Source of the DNA: Arthrobacter sp. AZCC_0090
GTDB lineage: Bacteria > Actinomycetota > Actinomycetes > Actinomycetales > Micrococcaceae
Assembly (NCBI RefSeq): GCF_014207375.1
Contig: NZ_JACHEE010000003.1
Location: forward strand, 248,001-312,000
DNA length: 64,000 bases
Reading direction: 5' to 3'
In this document: positions 39,321 through 46,066 of the stretch, piece after piece
How positions within the stretch are numbered: position 1 is the stretch's first letter
Layout of the letters: each line of letters begins with the position of its first letter
Position numbers and translations under genes: made by a program
The notes under the pieces: generated by a model
Database searches by the model: none
What the model was told of the DNA's origin: nothing
What the model saw: only the letters and a program-made list of their open reading frames with translations

Positions 39321-40583
39321 CTAGTCCATCACGTCAGGAGCCAGCTCTTGACGTGAGTTCCGTCGAGTTTCTGCCCCTTGGCTCTTTGCACGGAGTATCA
39401 GCGTGAGCATGCCAAGTCCACTGAACAGCGGGACAAGGGCCGCAGTTGAGAAAGTTGGGCCGGCTCCCCATTGACTGACTACGGTGCCAGCAACCGCTGC
39501 TCCAAGTGGTGTCAAGGCAAGGGAAGCGACCCAGTCGATGCTGATGACACGAGCCAGTAGACGGTCAGGGACTGTGGATTGGATGTACGTTGACCAATAG
39601 ATGTTTCCGATGGCCATGAGTCCCGCGGCCAATGCATAGGAAATTATGAATGACCAGGCACTCGGCAACAGAACGGCCAGCATGAGCATTCCGGATCCTA
39701 GGCTCCAGGCTGTAATCATCCAAGCCAGGTATTTGCTCGGGAGCGGCGAAGCCCCAATGATGAGCACAACAACGGCTGAAATAACGGCACCAATTGAAAG
39801 GGCAATACCGTATAGTGCTGCGCCGCCGTCTTGTATGTCTGTAATCCAGATGGTTGCTGCAACTGGCTTGGCGCCGACCTGGAGCATGATGAATATTGAA
39901 ACCCATGCCAGCAAGGCCACCAACAGAGGAGTCTTCTTCAGGTATCGGAGCACCGACGCCCAGTTACTGTTTTCGGAAGCTTCTTCTTGTTGACAGTTGT
40001 CTGTGGCTGGAGGAAGTAGTTGGATTCGGCGTGCGATTATCGCCCCAAAGACACATAGCAAAGCCGACAGCGCGAATGCCCCGATGCCCATGCCCATAGC
40101 CACCATGGCACCTCCAAGTAAGGGACCAAGAATTCCTTGCCCGATGCGCTGACTGAGGCTATCCATTGAGTTCGCCTTGTGGAGGTATTCCTCGGAAACG
40201 AGCCGTGGCGTCATAGCGTCCGAAGCAGGGCCGTAGACCGCGGTTGATGCGCCAAAGAGAAACAGGCCAGCCCCAACAGCCCACGTCCCGAGATCCGTTC
40301 CGAGCGCGATGCAGATCCCGACAAGGGCCAGCCCTGCTGCCCAATAGGACCAGGAAACCACTTTCTGTCGCGGGAATCTGTCCGCGATTGACGCGCCCGG
40401 GAATGCCATGACGAGCACGCCTGCGGTCTGCAACGCAAGGCAGAAGCCGACCGCTGCTGGGTCACCAGTCCTTTGGAGCAATACAAATGGGACGGTAACC
40501 GCGACCAGGCCCTCGGCGAAGTTTCCTGCCGTGAACGAGAAGAAAAAGGGACGGTATTTCGGATGCGAAAGTAGGCGCAGCAA
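39321..40583 (-). CDS. MFS exporter of the peptide/cupin cassette
   Basis: With TTG 40583 as start (AGAGGAA upstream) the product is 420 aa with 12 hydrophobic helices; GTG 40601 is an alternative but lies five bases from a perfect hairpin and has no ribosome site. 'GASIADRFPRQKVV' after the second helix is the MFS motif A equivalent, and the layout fits the EntS/MFS_3 exporter branch. It is the last gene of a minus-strand set (small acidic protein, tandem cupin, exporter). It has lower GC than its surroundings. Export of the product made by that set is inferred. Confidence 0.85.
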   Translation of the reverse strand: MLRLLSHPKYRPFFFSFTAGNFAEGLVAVTVPFVLLQRTGDPAAVGFCLALQTAGVLVMAFPGASIADRFPRQKVVSWSYWAAGLALVGICIALGTDLGTWAVGAGLFLFGASTAVYGPASDAMTPRLVSEEYLHKANSMDSLSQRIGQGILGPLLGGAMVAMGMGIGAFALSALLCVFGAIIARRIQLLPPATDNCQQEEASENSNWASVLRYLKKTPLLVALLAWVSIFIMLQVGAKPVAATIWITDIQDGGAALYGIALSIGAVISAVVVLIIGASPLPSKYLAWMITAWSLGSGMLMLAVLLPSAWSFIISYALAAGLMAIGNIYWSTYIQSTVPDRLLARVISIDWVASLALTPLGAAVAGTVVSQWGAGPTFSTAALVPLFSGLGMLTLILRAKSQGAETRRNSRQELAPDVMD

Positions 40584-40606
40584 GTGCTTTCCTCTGCTCA
40601 CTAGGC

Positions 40607-40637
40607 GGCGGGTGGCACTGTCTCTGTGCCACCCGCC
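40607..40637 (-). other. Perfect 12-bp hairpin between the cupin gene and the MFS gene
   Basis: GGCGGGTGGCAC (40607-40618) pairs fully with GTGCCACCCGCC (40626-40637) around a seven-base loop, in a 60-base gap. On the minus strand no T-run follows (GCCTAG), so a partial terminator or mRNA protector is more likely than a full stop. Confidence 0.85.
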
Positions 40638-40643
40638 TTCTCG

Positions 40644-41243
40644 TTAATTGCTTGCCGACGCAACTCTCTTGCGAAGAGCCACTCTCACCTTCTCTCCGTT
40701 CGGACCATCAATGAGCATGATTGCGGGTGTCGTGTGCATTGGCGGCGTTTCCTGCAGTACTTTCTGGTCTGACACTTGCTGGGCATAGAAGGCGGCAGGT
40801 GCTTTTCTGGTGTTGGCCTTGAGGCGAGGAACCTCCGGGTTTGACCGAGGCCAGTCGATCACATCGTTTCCGGGACGGTAGTCGCTTTCATTCTCTTCGG
40901 GCAGCAACACGGCAGCCCTGTTGATAGTGAAGACGTTTTCCAGGTTGCTCAGAGCGTGTCCAACGCCGGCAGGGATTTTCAAGTACCGGGTGGGATCCGG
41001 CTGGAAGTCGACTGTGAACCGAGCGCCGTGCGTAGGCGAGGAAGCTCGCGTATCCATGAATTCAATGGAGACCGTTTGGTTTGGAGGCCCTGCGAACAGC
41101 AAATGGTCCTCCTGCCCCAGATGGATACCAAAGGCATCGTGCCTGTATCCCGTCTCGCCGTGGTCAATGAAGTAGAGCGGATATGGTTCCAGAAGTGGGA
41201 CAAATCCGGACTCAGGTCCGCTGGAAACATAGGGAAGGTTGAC
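40644..41243 (-). CDS. Second RmlC-like cupin half, separated from the first by an in-frame TGA
   Basis: Reading on from the TGA of the upstream cupin in the same frame, codons continue VNLPYVSSGPESGFVPL, then HDAFGIHLGQEDHLLFAGPP, TRASSPTHGARF, IPAGVGHALSNLENVFTIN and end VRVALRKRV. Each block matches the first half: RQYGIHLGQDDILTFLGP, CRAGSPTFGQRD, IPRGVGHDFDGLENVFTLN, HRIALLKR. So it is a tandem copy of a dTDP-4-dehydrorhamnose 3,5-epimerase-like cupin. There is no ATG, GTG or TTG until TTG 41102, which would remove the first strands; CTG 41192 is the only earlier possibility. Readthrough, an unusual start or a nonsense mutation could each explain this. Confidence 0.7.
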   Translation of the reverse strand, partial: VNLPYVSSGPESGFVPLLEPYPLYFIDHGETGYRHDAFGIHLGQEDHLLFAGPPNQTVSIEFMDTRASSPTHGARFTVDFQPDPTRYLKIPAGVGHALSNLENVFTINRAAVLLPEENESDYRPGNDVIDWPRSNPEVPRLKANTRKAPAAFYAQQVSDQKVLQETPPMHTTPAIMLIDGPNGEKVRVALRKRVASASN

Positions 41244-41918
41244 TCAACCGAGACCTTCAATGCCTGCGATGGGCTCCCATTCAGGACGGCTCTTCTTTGT
41301 CGAGCGCTTTAGCAGCGCGATCCTATGTGCCTCGCCGTTTTCAAAGTGAACATCCTTCGTCACCGGGTACTCGTGGGACAACATCGGGATCATGACTCGC
41401 TGCTGCAAAGCAACCAAGCCGTACCACTTATCCCCGGCAGGAAGAGGGTTCGGGACGAAGGCCGGCACAGAATCCGGATCAACATCTGAGCGTACGTTAA
41501 TCACGTCACCCTTTGGCTTCCAATCGGAGGTCGCCCAGTCGTCCAATGCAGGCAAGTAGAGCTCGTAGGTGTTAAGGGTGAAAACATTCTCCAGACCATC
41601 GAAGTCATGGCCGACACCGCGAGGGATCACAAGCGCACGGCTACTCGAGGGCGAGAATTCAAAGTCATCACGCTGGCCAAAAGTCGGGCTGCCTGCGCGG
41701 CAGTCGATGAAGTGTCCGGTGATTGTCTGCTTGCTGGGACCAAGGAAGGTCAGAATGTCGTCTTGACCGAGGTGAATACCGTACTGGCGGTAGGAGAACT
41801 CACTGGTTCCATGAAAAACAAGCTGCGCTGAGCGCAGCCTGGGAAAGGGGACCACGAAGCTGCCCGGCCCGTTCTCAACACGCCAATTTTCCCGCCATTC
41901 AAGGCCTTCAATATTCAC
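41244..41918 (-). CDS. RmlC-like cupin (dTDP-4-dehydrorhamnose 3,5-epimerase fold), first half of a tandem pair
   Basis: From GTG 41918 the ORF gives 224 aa. The beta-barrel core has 'YRQYGIHLGQDDILTFLG', 'RAGSPTFGQ' and 'VIPRGVGHDFDGLENVFTL', the RmlC pattern. The usual catalytic His of the first strand is not at its normal place (GIHLGQ), so classic sugar epimerisation is uncertain. It follows the small acidic gene after a hairpin-containing gap of 72 bases. Its TGA is directly continued in frame by the second cupin half. A role in modifying the small protein or a sugar-derived product is inferred only. Confidence 0.75.
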   Translation of the reverse strand: MNIEGLEWRENWRVENGPGSFVVPFPRLRSAQLVFHGTSEFSYRQYGIHLGQDDILTFLGPSKQTITGHFIDCRAGSPTFGQRDDFEFSPSSSRALVIPRGVGHDFDGLENVFTLNTYELYLPALDDWATSDWKPKGDVINVRSDVDPDSVPAFVPNPLPAGDKWYGLVALQQRVMIPMLSHEYPVTKDVHFENGEAHRIALLKRSTKKSRPEWEPIAGIEGLG

Positions 41919-41938
41919 AGTGATCTCTTTCGTTGCCT

Positions 41939-41979
41939 AAGTATGGCGGGCGCCCCTTTTCGGAGTGCCCGCCATACTT
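41939..41979 (-). other. Perfect 13-bp hairpin between the small acidic gene and the cupin gene
   Basis: AAGTATGGCGGGC (41939-41951) pairs with GCCCGCCATACTT (41967-41979). No clear U-run follows on the minus strand. Such partial terminators commonly keep the first gene's mRNA in excess over enzyme genes. Confidence 0.85.
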
Positions 41980-41990
41980 CCGGTCAATTC

Positions 41991-42326
41991 TTAGACAAGA
42001 ACTTCGATGTCGTAGCCCGCTTTGTCAGCGGCAGCTTTGAGATCGGCGAGTGACGTGGTCGGGAACTCCTCAAAGATCTGTTCCACGATCGCGGCCTTGA
42101 TTCCGGCCATCGACGCCGCAATGCGCTCAGCCTGATCCGCGTTCTCAAACTTGTTGAACGCCAGGTTGGCAAGCAAGCTCTGCAGGGCTTCGTCTCCACT
42201 CGCATGGGCTTCCCGGAGCTTCTGGAGAGTCTCATCATCAATCGAATCCCAGTTCGCATCAAGCTCGACGCCCTCAGCGTAAAGCGACTCGATGAGTTCC
42301 CGAGCACTGTTTTCGGTGTTGCTCAA
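41991..42326 (-). CDS. 111-aa acidic helical protein, possible peptide precursor
   Basis: The TTG start is well supported by GGAGG five bases upstream. The product is strongly acidic, has no Cys, and is predicted helical (ARELIESLYAEGVEL, LQKLREAHASGDEALQSLL). The C-terminal 'LADLKAAADKAGYDIEVLV' loosely recalls the Nif11-type leader pattern. It is the first gene of the cassette, before the tandem cupin and an MFS exporter, the usual place of a precursor. No known family is recognised with confidence; a carrier or regulatory protein is also possible. Confidence 0.7.
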   Translation of the reverse strand: MSNTENSARELIESLYAEGVELDANWDSIDDETLQKLREAHASGDEALQSLLANLAFNKFENADQAERIAASMAGIKAAIVEQIFEEFPTTSLADLKAAADKAGYDIEVLV

Positions 42327-42393
42327 TGTTCCTCCATGGTTAGTTCCAACAATGAGTCCCGACTCCGACTACTCGACTGCCAGCACGAGAACG

Positions 42394-42422
42394 AACCTAA
42401 TCAAACGAATGGCATTAAACAA
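42394..42422 (-). promoter_or_regulatory. Candidate promoter of the cassette
   Basis: On the minus strand TTGTTT (42422-42417) and TAGGTT (42399-42394) are 17 bases apart, about 70 bases before the TTG start of the small acidic gene. Prediction only. Confidence 0.4.
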
Positions 42423-42429
42423 GCAGGTT

Positions 42430-43250
42430 GACCGGTTTTGTATGTGACTTTTCGATCCTTGAAATGTGTAGTACTCGAGGGTCGCCCCGTGATCGAAGTG
42501 GCCGGCGCGTGAAAATTCCACCCGCGTGTCAGCCTGGACACGGCTGGGGACGGATTCATGTACTCCCAGTGCCTAGTCCGGCGCTGCAGGCAGGTTTGAA
42601 ACTGTTGTCGGTTATGTGACTTGTTGGTTGAGGGTGTGGGCGAGGCGGTAGGAGTCGGTGCCGGTTTCGATGATGGTGCCGTTGAACGTGAGCCGGTCCA
42701 CGATGGCGGCGCAGAGTCTGGGGTCGGTGAAGGTTTTGGTCCAGCCGGAGAAGGATTCGTTGGAGGCGATGGCTATGGAGTACTTTTCCTCGCGTTCGGT
42801 GAGGACCTGGAAGAGCAGTTCGGCGCCGCGGCGGTCCAGTTCCATGTATCCGAGTTCGTCGATGCAGAGCAGGTCGACCCGGCCGTAGCGGGCGATGGTC
42901 TTGGCCAGGACTTTTTCATCGGCGGCTTCCACAAGCTCGTTCACGAGCCGGGTGGCGAGGGTGTATCTGACCCGGAAGCCCTTCTCCGCCGCTGCGGTGC
43001 CGAGGCCGATGAGCAGATGGCTCTTGCCGGTGCCGGAGTCCCCGATCAGGCACAGGGGTTGCCCTTTACGGATCCAGTCCCCGGTGGCGAGGGTGTTGAT
43101 CGTGGCCGGGTTGATGTTCGGATTCGCATCGAAATCGAAATCGCCCAGCCACTTATCGCGGGGGAAGTTAGCCGCTTTGACCCTGCGGATGGAGGAGCTG
43201 CGGTCCCGGTCATCGCATTCGGCCAGCAACAGCTCGGCCAGGAACCCCAG
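42430..43250 (-). mobile_element. Remnant of an IS21-family insertion sequence
   Basis: It contains a 5'-truncated istB and, beyond its 3' end, sequence with GTGAAAATTCCACC, a phrase seen in ends of some actinobacterial IS21-type elements. No istA and no clean terminal inverted repeats were found, so the element is incomplete and immobile by itself. Confidence 0.55.
42612..43250 (-). pseudogene. istB: IS21 transposition helper ATPase IstB, 5'-truncated
   Basis: The readable part begins GFLAELLLAECDDRD and contains Walker A GDSGTGKSH, 'RYTLATRLVNELVEA', Walker B LLCIDELGY, 'GAELLFQVLTEREE' and 'DPRLCAAIVDRLTF', all typical of IstB. Roughly 40-50 N-terminal residues are missing. At about 43250 the frame fuses to the tail of a histidine phosphatase remnant ('WESWTDVVLRPRSFLSDL'). 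The longest start-to-stop ORF begins at TTG 43229. Confidence 0.85.
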
Positions 43251-43655
43251 GACTCGCTCTCCTCCGGAGAGCTGTTCAAGATCGGAAAGAAAGCTCCGCG
43301 GCCTCAGTACGACGTCGGTCCAGGACTCCCACCAGTGGCCTGTAGTAGAACTTCCCCAACCATCGGCGACGCAGGGTCTCCTCGGGCAACCTGAGCTCCA
43401 CGCCCTTGGCGGTCAGCATGTCCAGGATGCCAAGCTCGCGGTCTCTGAGCCGCTCATCCGCGAGGAGCGGCGCCGTCCAGCCCGCCGTCTCGACGATAAA
43501 TTCCGCGGTACGACGCGCCCGGGTGTACGGGGAGCAGTAGACCACGTCCGGGCATAGCGACGGTGGAAGCCATAACCGATCGGTGACAGGTCGACGTCGG
43601 CATCCCGCGCCCGGACGTCAATGACTTCCGCGCCGGACAGTCCGGCCGCCGACGC
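43250..43655 (-). pseudogene. Histidine phosphatase family fragment, frameshifted at two places
   Basis: Three pieces in different frames belong together: 'AEVIDVRARDADVDLSPIG' (about 43570-43630), 'VVYCSPYTRARRTAEFIVETAG' to 'RRWLGKFYYRP' (43350-43545), and 'WESWTDVVLRPRSFLSDL' (about 43270-43340). The catalytic RHG motif at the N-terminus and the C-terminal His are missing. The IS21 remnant cuts its 3' end and an SDR fragment abuts its 5' end. Confidence 0.75.
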
Positions 43656-43955
43656 TGCCACGTTTCCCAGGCTCTCACCAAGGCGGCCATCATCAACATG
43701 ACGTTCTCGCTGGCAGAGTCTCTGGGGCCACGGGGAATCCGCGTCAACGCGGTGGCGCCCGGACCGATTTGGACGCCACGTCAACCCCCGACCCAGCCGA
43801 GCGGAAAAATAGTCCACTTCGGTGAGGACACGCCCCTGGGGAGGGCAGGCCAACCCGCTGAACTGGCGGCGACATTCGTGCTGCTGGCCACTGCGGAGGC
43901 AAGCTACATGTCGGGATCCGTTGTCGGCGTCACAGGAGGAAGGCATTTGGCGTAG
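43656..43955 (+). pseudogene. Short-chain dehydrogenase/reductase, C-terminal fragment
   Basis: Reading gives 'ALTKAAIINMTFSLAESLGPRGIRVNAVAPGPIWTP', then 'PLGRAGQPAELAATFVLLATAEASYMSGSVVGVTGG', a typical SDR tail. The Rossmann GxxxGxG, catalytic Ser and Tyr are absent. The first ATG, at 43698, lies inside the substrate helix, so the remnant is not functional. It joins the histidine phosphatase fragment head to head. Confidence 0.8.
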
Positions 43956-43977
43956 TACGGCGCCACGCCCGCTTGTG

Positions 43978-44168
43978 TCATTCCGGAGGCTTGGTGCGGG
44001 CCTCGCGCTGTTGCTGTTCGAGCTTGGCTTGTGCATCCGCCCTGCGCCGACCGACGATGCGCAATTGGTGGGTGGTCGGATGTGCGTAATCCTCAAGGCG
44101 TGCCGGATCACCCGGCTTTTTGTTGCCTGCGGCGCCCGCCGGTTCGGGGGGCTGGCGTGTTCACTCAT
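43978..44168 (-). pseudogene. Small frameshifted gene downstream of the Nramp-type transporter
   Basis: ATG 44168 has AGGAG upstream and starts MSEHASPP, but coding character then passes to another frame: 'KKPGDPARLEDYAHPTTHQLRIVGRRR' and 'AQAKLEQQQREARTKPPE' ending at 43978. The second frame has no start of its own. A single indel near 44140 would restore one ~60-aa basic protein. Either a decayed gene or an assembly error. Confidence 0.5.
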
Positions 44169-44178
44169 GGGAGTGCTC

Positions 44179-45573
44179 CTAGGCTGAGCCGGTGACTGTG
44201 GTCCAGATGCCGACGGCGCCGGCGACGACCATGATGGCGGTGGTGGACCAGCCGAGTGTGGCGGCAAGTCTTCCGTTGCGATATTTGCCCATTAGGTCTT
44301 TGTCCCTGGAAATGAGCATGGTGACAATGAGGAACGGTGCGGCAGCGATCCCGTTGATGATGGCACTCAAGACCAGCAGCCCGATGGGATCGGAGACGAA
44401 GAGGCTGATGATGACGCCGCCGACGGTTCCCACGCCTAACAGCACGTAAAACGTGCGTGCCTTGCTAGGGCGACGATCGAACCCCCACTGTTTTCCGAGG
44501 AGACCGGCCAATCCGGCGGATCCCGCAGCGGCCAGGACAGGGACGGCCAGAATGCCGGAACCGATAAAACCGGCTGCGAAAAGGAACTTGGCGGCCGGAC
44601 CCAACATGGGTTCCAGGGCTCTGGCGGCGTCCGCCGCTGTCTTGACGTCCGTGCCGTTCTTGCCAAGGGTCGAAGCGGTCGCCGCAATGATGGCAAACAT
44701 GACCAAGACGGAGAAGAACATTCCGGTGAACACGTCTGCGCGGGCGTTGCGGAGCTTGCGGTGGGCGGCGGATGCGGAGTTGTCATCCAGCCCGACGGCG
44801 TTATCCCCTCCGAGGTCATCGTCCCTGAGCTCCTCGACCCGTTGTGCACTTTGCCAGAAAAACAGGTACGGGGAGATAGTGGTTCCCAGGATGGCGACGA
44901 TCAAGCCCAGATAGTCCCAGCCGAACCGGAACTGCAGGCCCAGCGTGCCGGCTACGACGTCACCCCAGTCCACTTTGGCCACGAACAGCACCGCCACATA
45001 GGCCAACAGGGCCATGCAGAGCCACTTGAAGGTTTTGGAAATGATGTCGAAACCCCCAACCATCAGGGCAACCCCTATGCCAACACCGGCGATGGCACTC
45101 CAGAGGTGGCTTGGGCCGGCACCGAGCATCTCCATGCCCTGCCCGATCGCCATCAGGTCCGCCGCTGCATTCAAGGTATTCGCCCCGAGCAAGGCCACGA
45201 TCAGGATTGCGATCGCCACGCGTGGCTTGCGGGAGAACTTCCGGCGGGCAAGCCTGCCCAGGCTGTCCCCGGTGGCCAGGGCGGTGCGGTCGCAGATTTC
45301 CTGGACCGCCATCATCATCGGCAAAGTCACCGGCGCAGTCCAGAGCATCCCGTTGGAGAAAGTGGCACCAGCCTGAGCGTAGGTGGCGATACCTGACGGG
45401 TCGTCGTCGGCCGAGCCTGTGACCAGCCCCGGACCGAGCAAACCGAGGAACCGCCGGATCGGCGAGCGCTTCGCGCCCGAAGGAGCCTGATCGCCGCCGG
45501 AAGAATTGTCTGGCTTGCTGTTGCTCGCCTGAGTCTCGCCGGATTCAGGTTCGGTGGATTCGACAGAACTCAC
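44179..45573 (-). CDS. Nramp-family divalent metal transporter with non-canonical metal site
   Basis: This 464-aa protein has 11 or so helices after a 40-residue polar N-terminus. The first-helix motif is DDDPSG (56-61) instead of DPGN, and the sixth-helix motif is ISPYLF (about 233-238) instead of the MPH region, so the metal-binding Met is missing. These changes resemble the Nramp-related magnesium transporters rather than manganese-specific MntH. GTG start with CAGGAG upstream. A 24-bp palindrome lies 28 bases before the start. Confidence 0.88.
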   Translation of the reverse strand: MSSVESTEPESGETQASNSKPDNSSGGDQAPSGAKRSPIRRFLGLLGPGLVTGSADDDPSGIATYAQAGATFSNGMLWTAPVTLPMMMAVQEICDRTALATGDSLGRLARRKFSRKPRVAIAILIVALLGANTLNAAADLMAIGQGMEMLGAGPSHLWSAIAGVGIGVALMVGGFDIISKTFKWLCMALLAYVAVLFVAKVDWGDVVAGTLGLQFRFGWDYLGLIVAILGTTISPYLFFWQSAQRVEELRDDDLGGDNAVGLDDNSASAAHRKLRNARADVFTGMFFSVLVMFAIIAATASTLGKNGTDVKTAADAARALEPMLGPAAKFLFAAGFIGSGILAVPVLAAAGSAGLAGLLGKQWGFDRRPSKARTFYVLLGVGTVGGVIISLFVSDPIGLLVLSAIINGIAAAPFLIVTMLISRDKDLMGKYRNGRLAATLGWSTTAIMVVAGAVGIWTTVTGSA

Positions 45574-45600
45574 TTTGTTCTCCTGCTCATCACTTATGCT

Positions 45601-45624
45601 GGATACTAAGCATGCTGATTATCC
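45601..45624. promoter_or_regulatory. Imperfect 24-bp palindrome upstream of the Nramp-type gene
   Basis: Half-sites GGATACTAAGCA and TGCTGATTATCC match in 10 of 12 pairs, with the perfect core AGCATGCT. It lies 28 bases before the transporter start and faces the small DUF4235 gene. This size suits a metal-sensing DtxR/MntR-type or other dimeric repressor; the regulator is not encoded nearby. Confidence 0.55.
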
Positions 45625-45736
45625 TCAATGATCTATTAGTTTAGGGCAAAAGACCGGGGGCTGCTTGGCCACATGCGCGACAGCCAGCGCCGAAGGCGCG
45701 TGAACGGGCCCGTGAGGCCACAATCGGAGGAGCGAG

Positions 45737-45997
45737 ATGAACGTCCTGATCAAACTACTTGGCCTGGTTGTTGGCATGGTCGCCGGAGTTGCGGCGAACA
45801 AGGCCTTGGAGGTCATCTGGGGCAAGTCCACCGGGAAGCCCGCGCCTAAGGATGCGACCAATCTGGAGGACTCCTTACCGGGCGTGGTGTTGTTTGCCTT
45901 CGCCGGGGGCGCCGCCGGGGCGATCATCCATGTCCTGACCCAAAGGGCAACCAAGAAGGCGTTGACCAAGCTGCAGGAGACGGCGGACGAGGTCTGA
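45737..45997 (+). CDS. DUF4235 membrane protein
   Basis: The 86-aa protein has two hydrophobic helices, 'LIKLLGLVVGMVAGVAANKALEVIWG' and 'PGVVLFAFAGGAAGAIIHVLTQR', characteristic of DUF4235. The ATG follows GGAGGAG. Members are small actinobacterial membrane proteins without known function. It is transcribed divergently from the metal transporter. Confidence 0.85.
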   Translation: MNVLIKLLGLVVGMVAGVAANKALEVIWGKSTGKPAPKDATNLEDSLPGVVLFAFAGGAAGAIIHVLTQRATKKALTKLQETADEV

Positions 45998-46066
45998 AGG
46001 ACGGTCCCAGCAGTGGGCGGCCATCACCAGCGCTATTGGGGCCTCTTTCCCCTGTAACCTTGACCA

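Noticed and set aside
41246..41248. Selenocysteine at the in-frame TGA of the tandem cupin
   Set aside because: The TGA lies in a linker, not at a Cys-equivalent active site, and no SECIS-like hairpin was recognised after it.
40979..41260. Alternative start for the second cupin at an ATG around 41230
   Set aside because: That ATG is in a different frame and its product has no cupin pattern.
44179..45573. Labelling the transporter MntH
   Set aside because: The DPGN and Met-containing motifs that define manganese/iron Nramp proteins are both altered.
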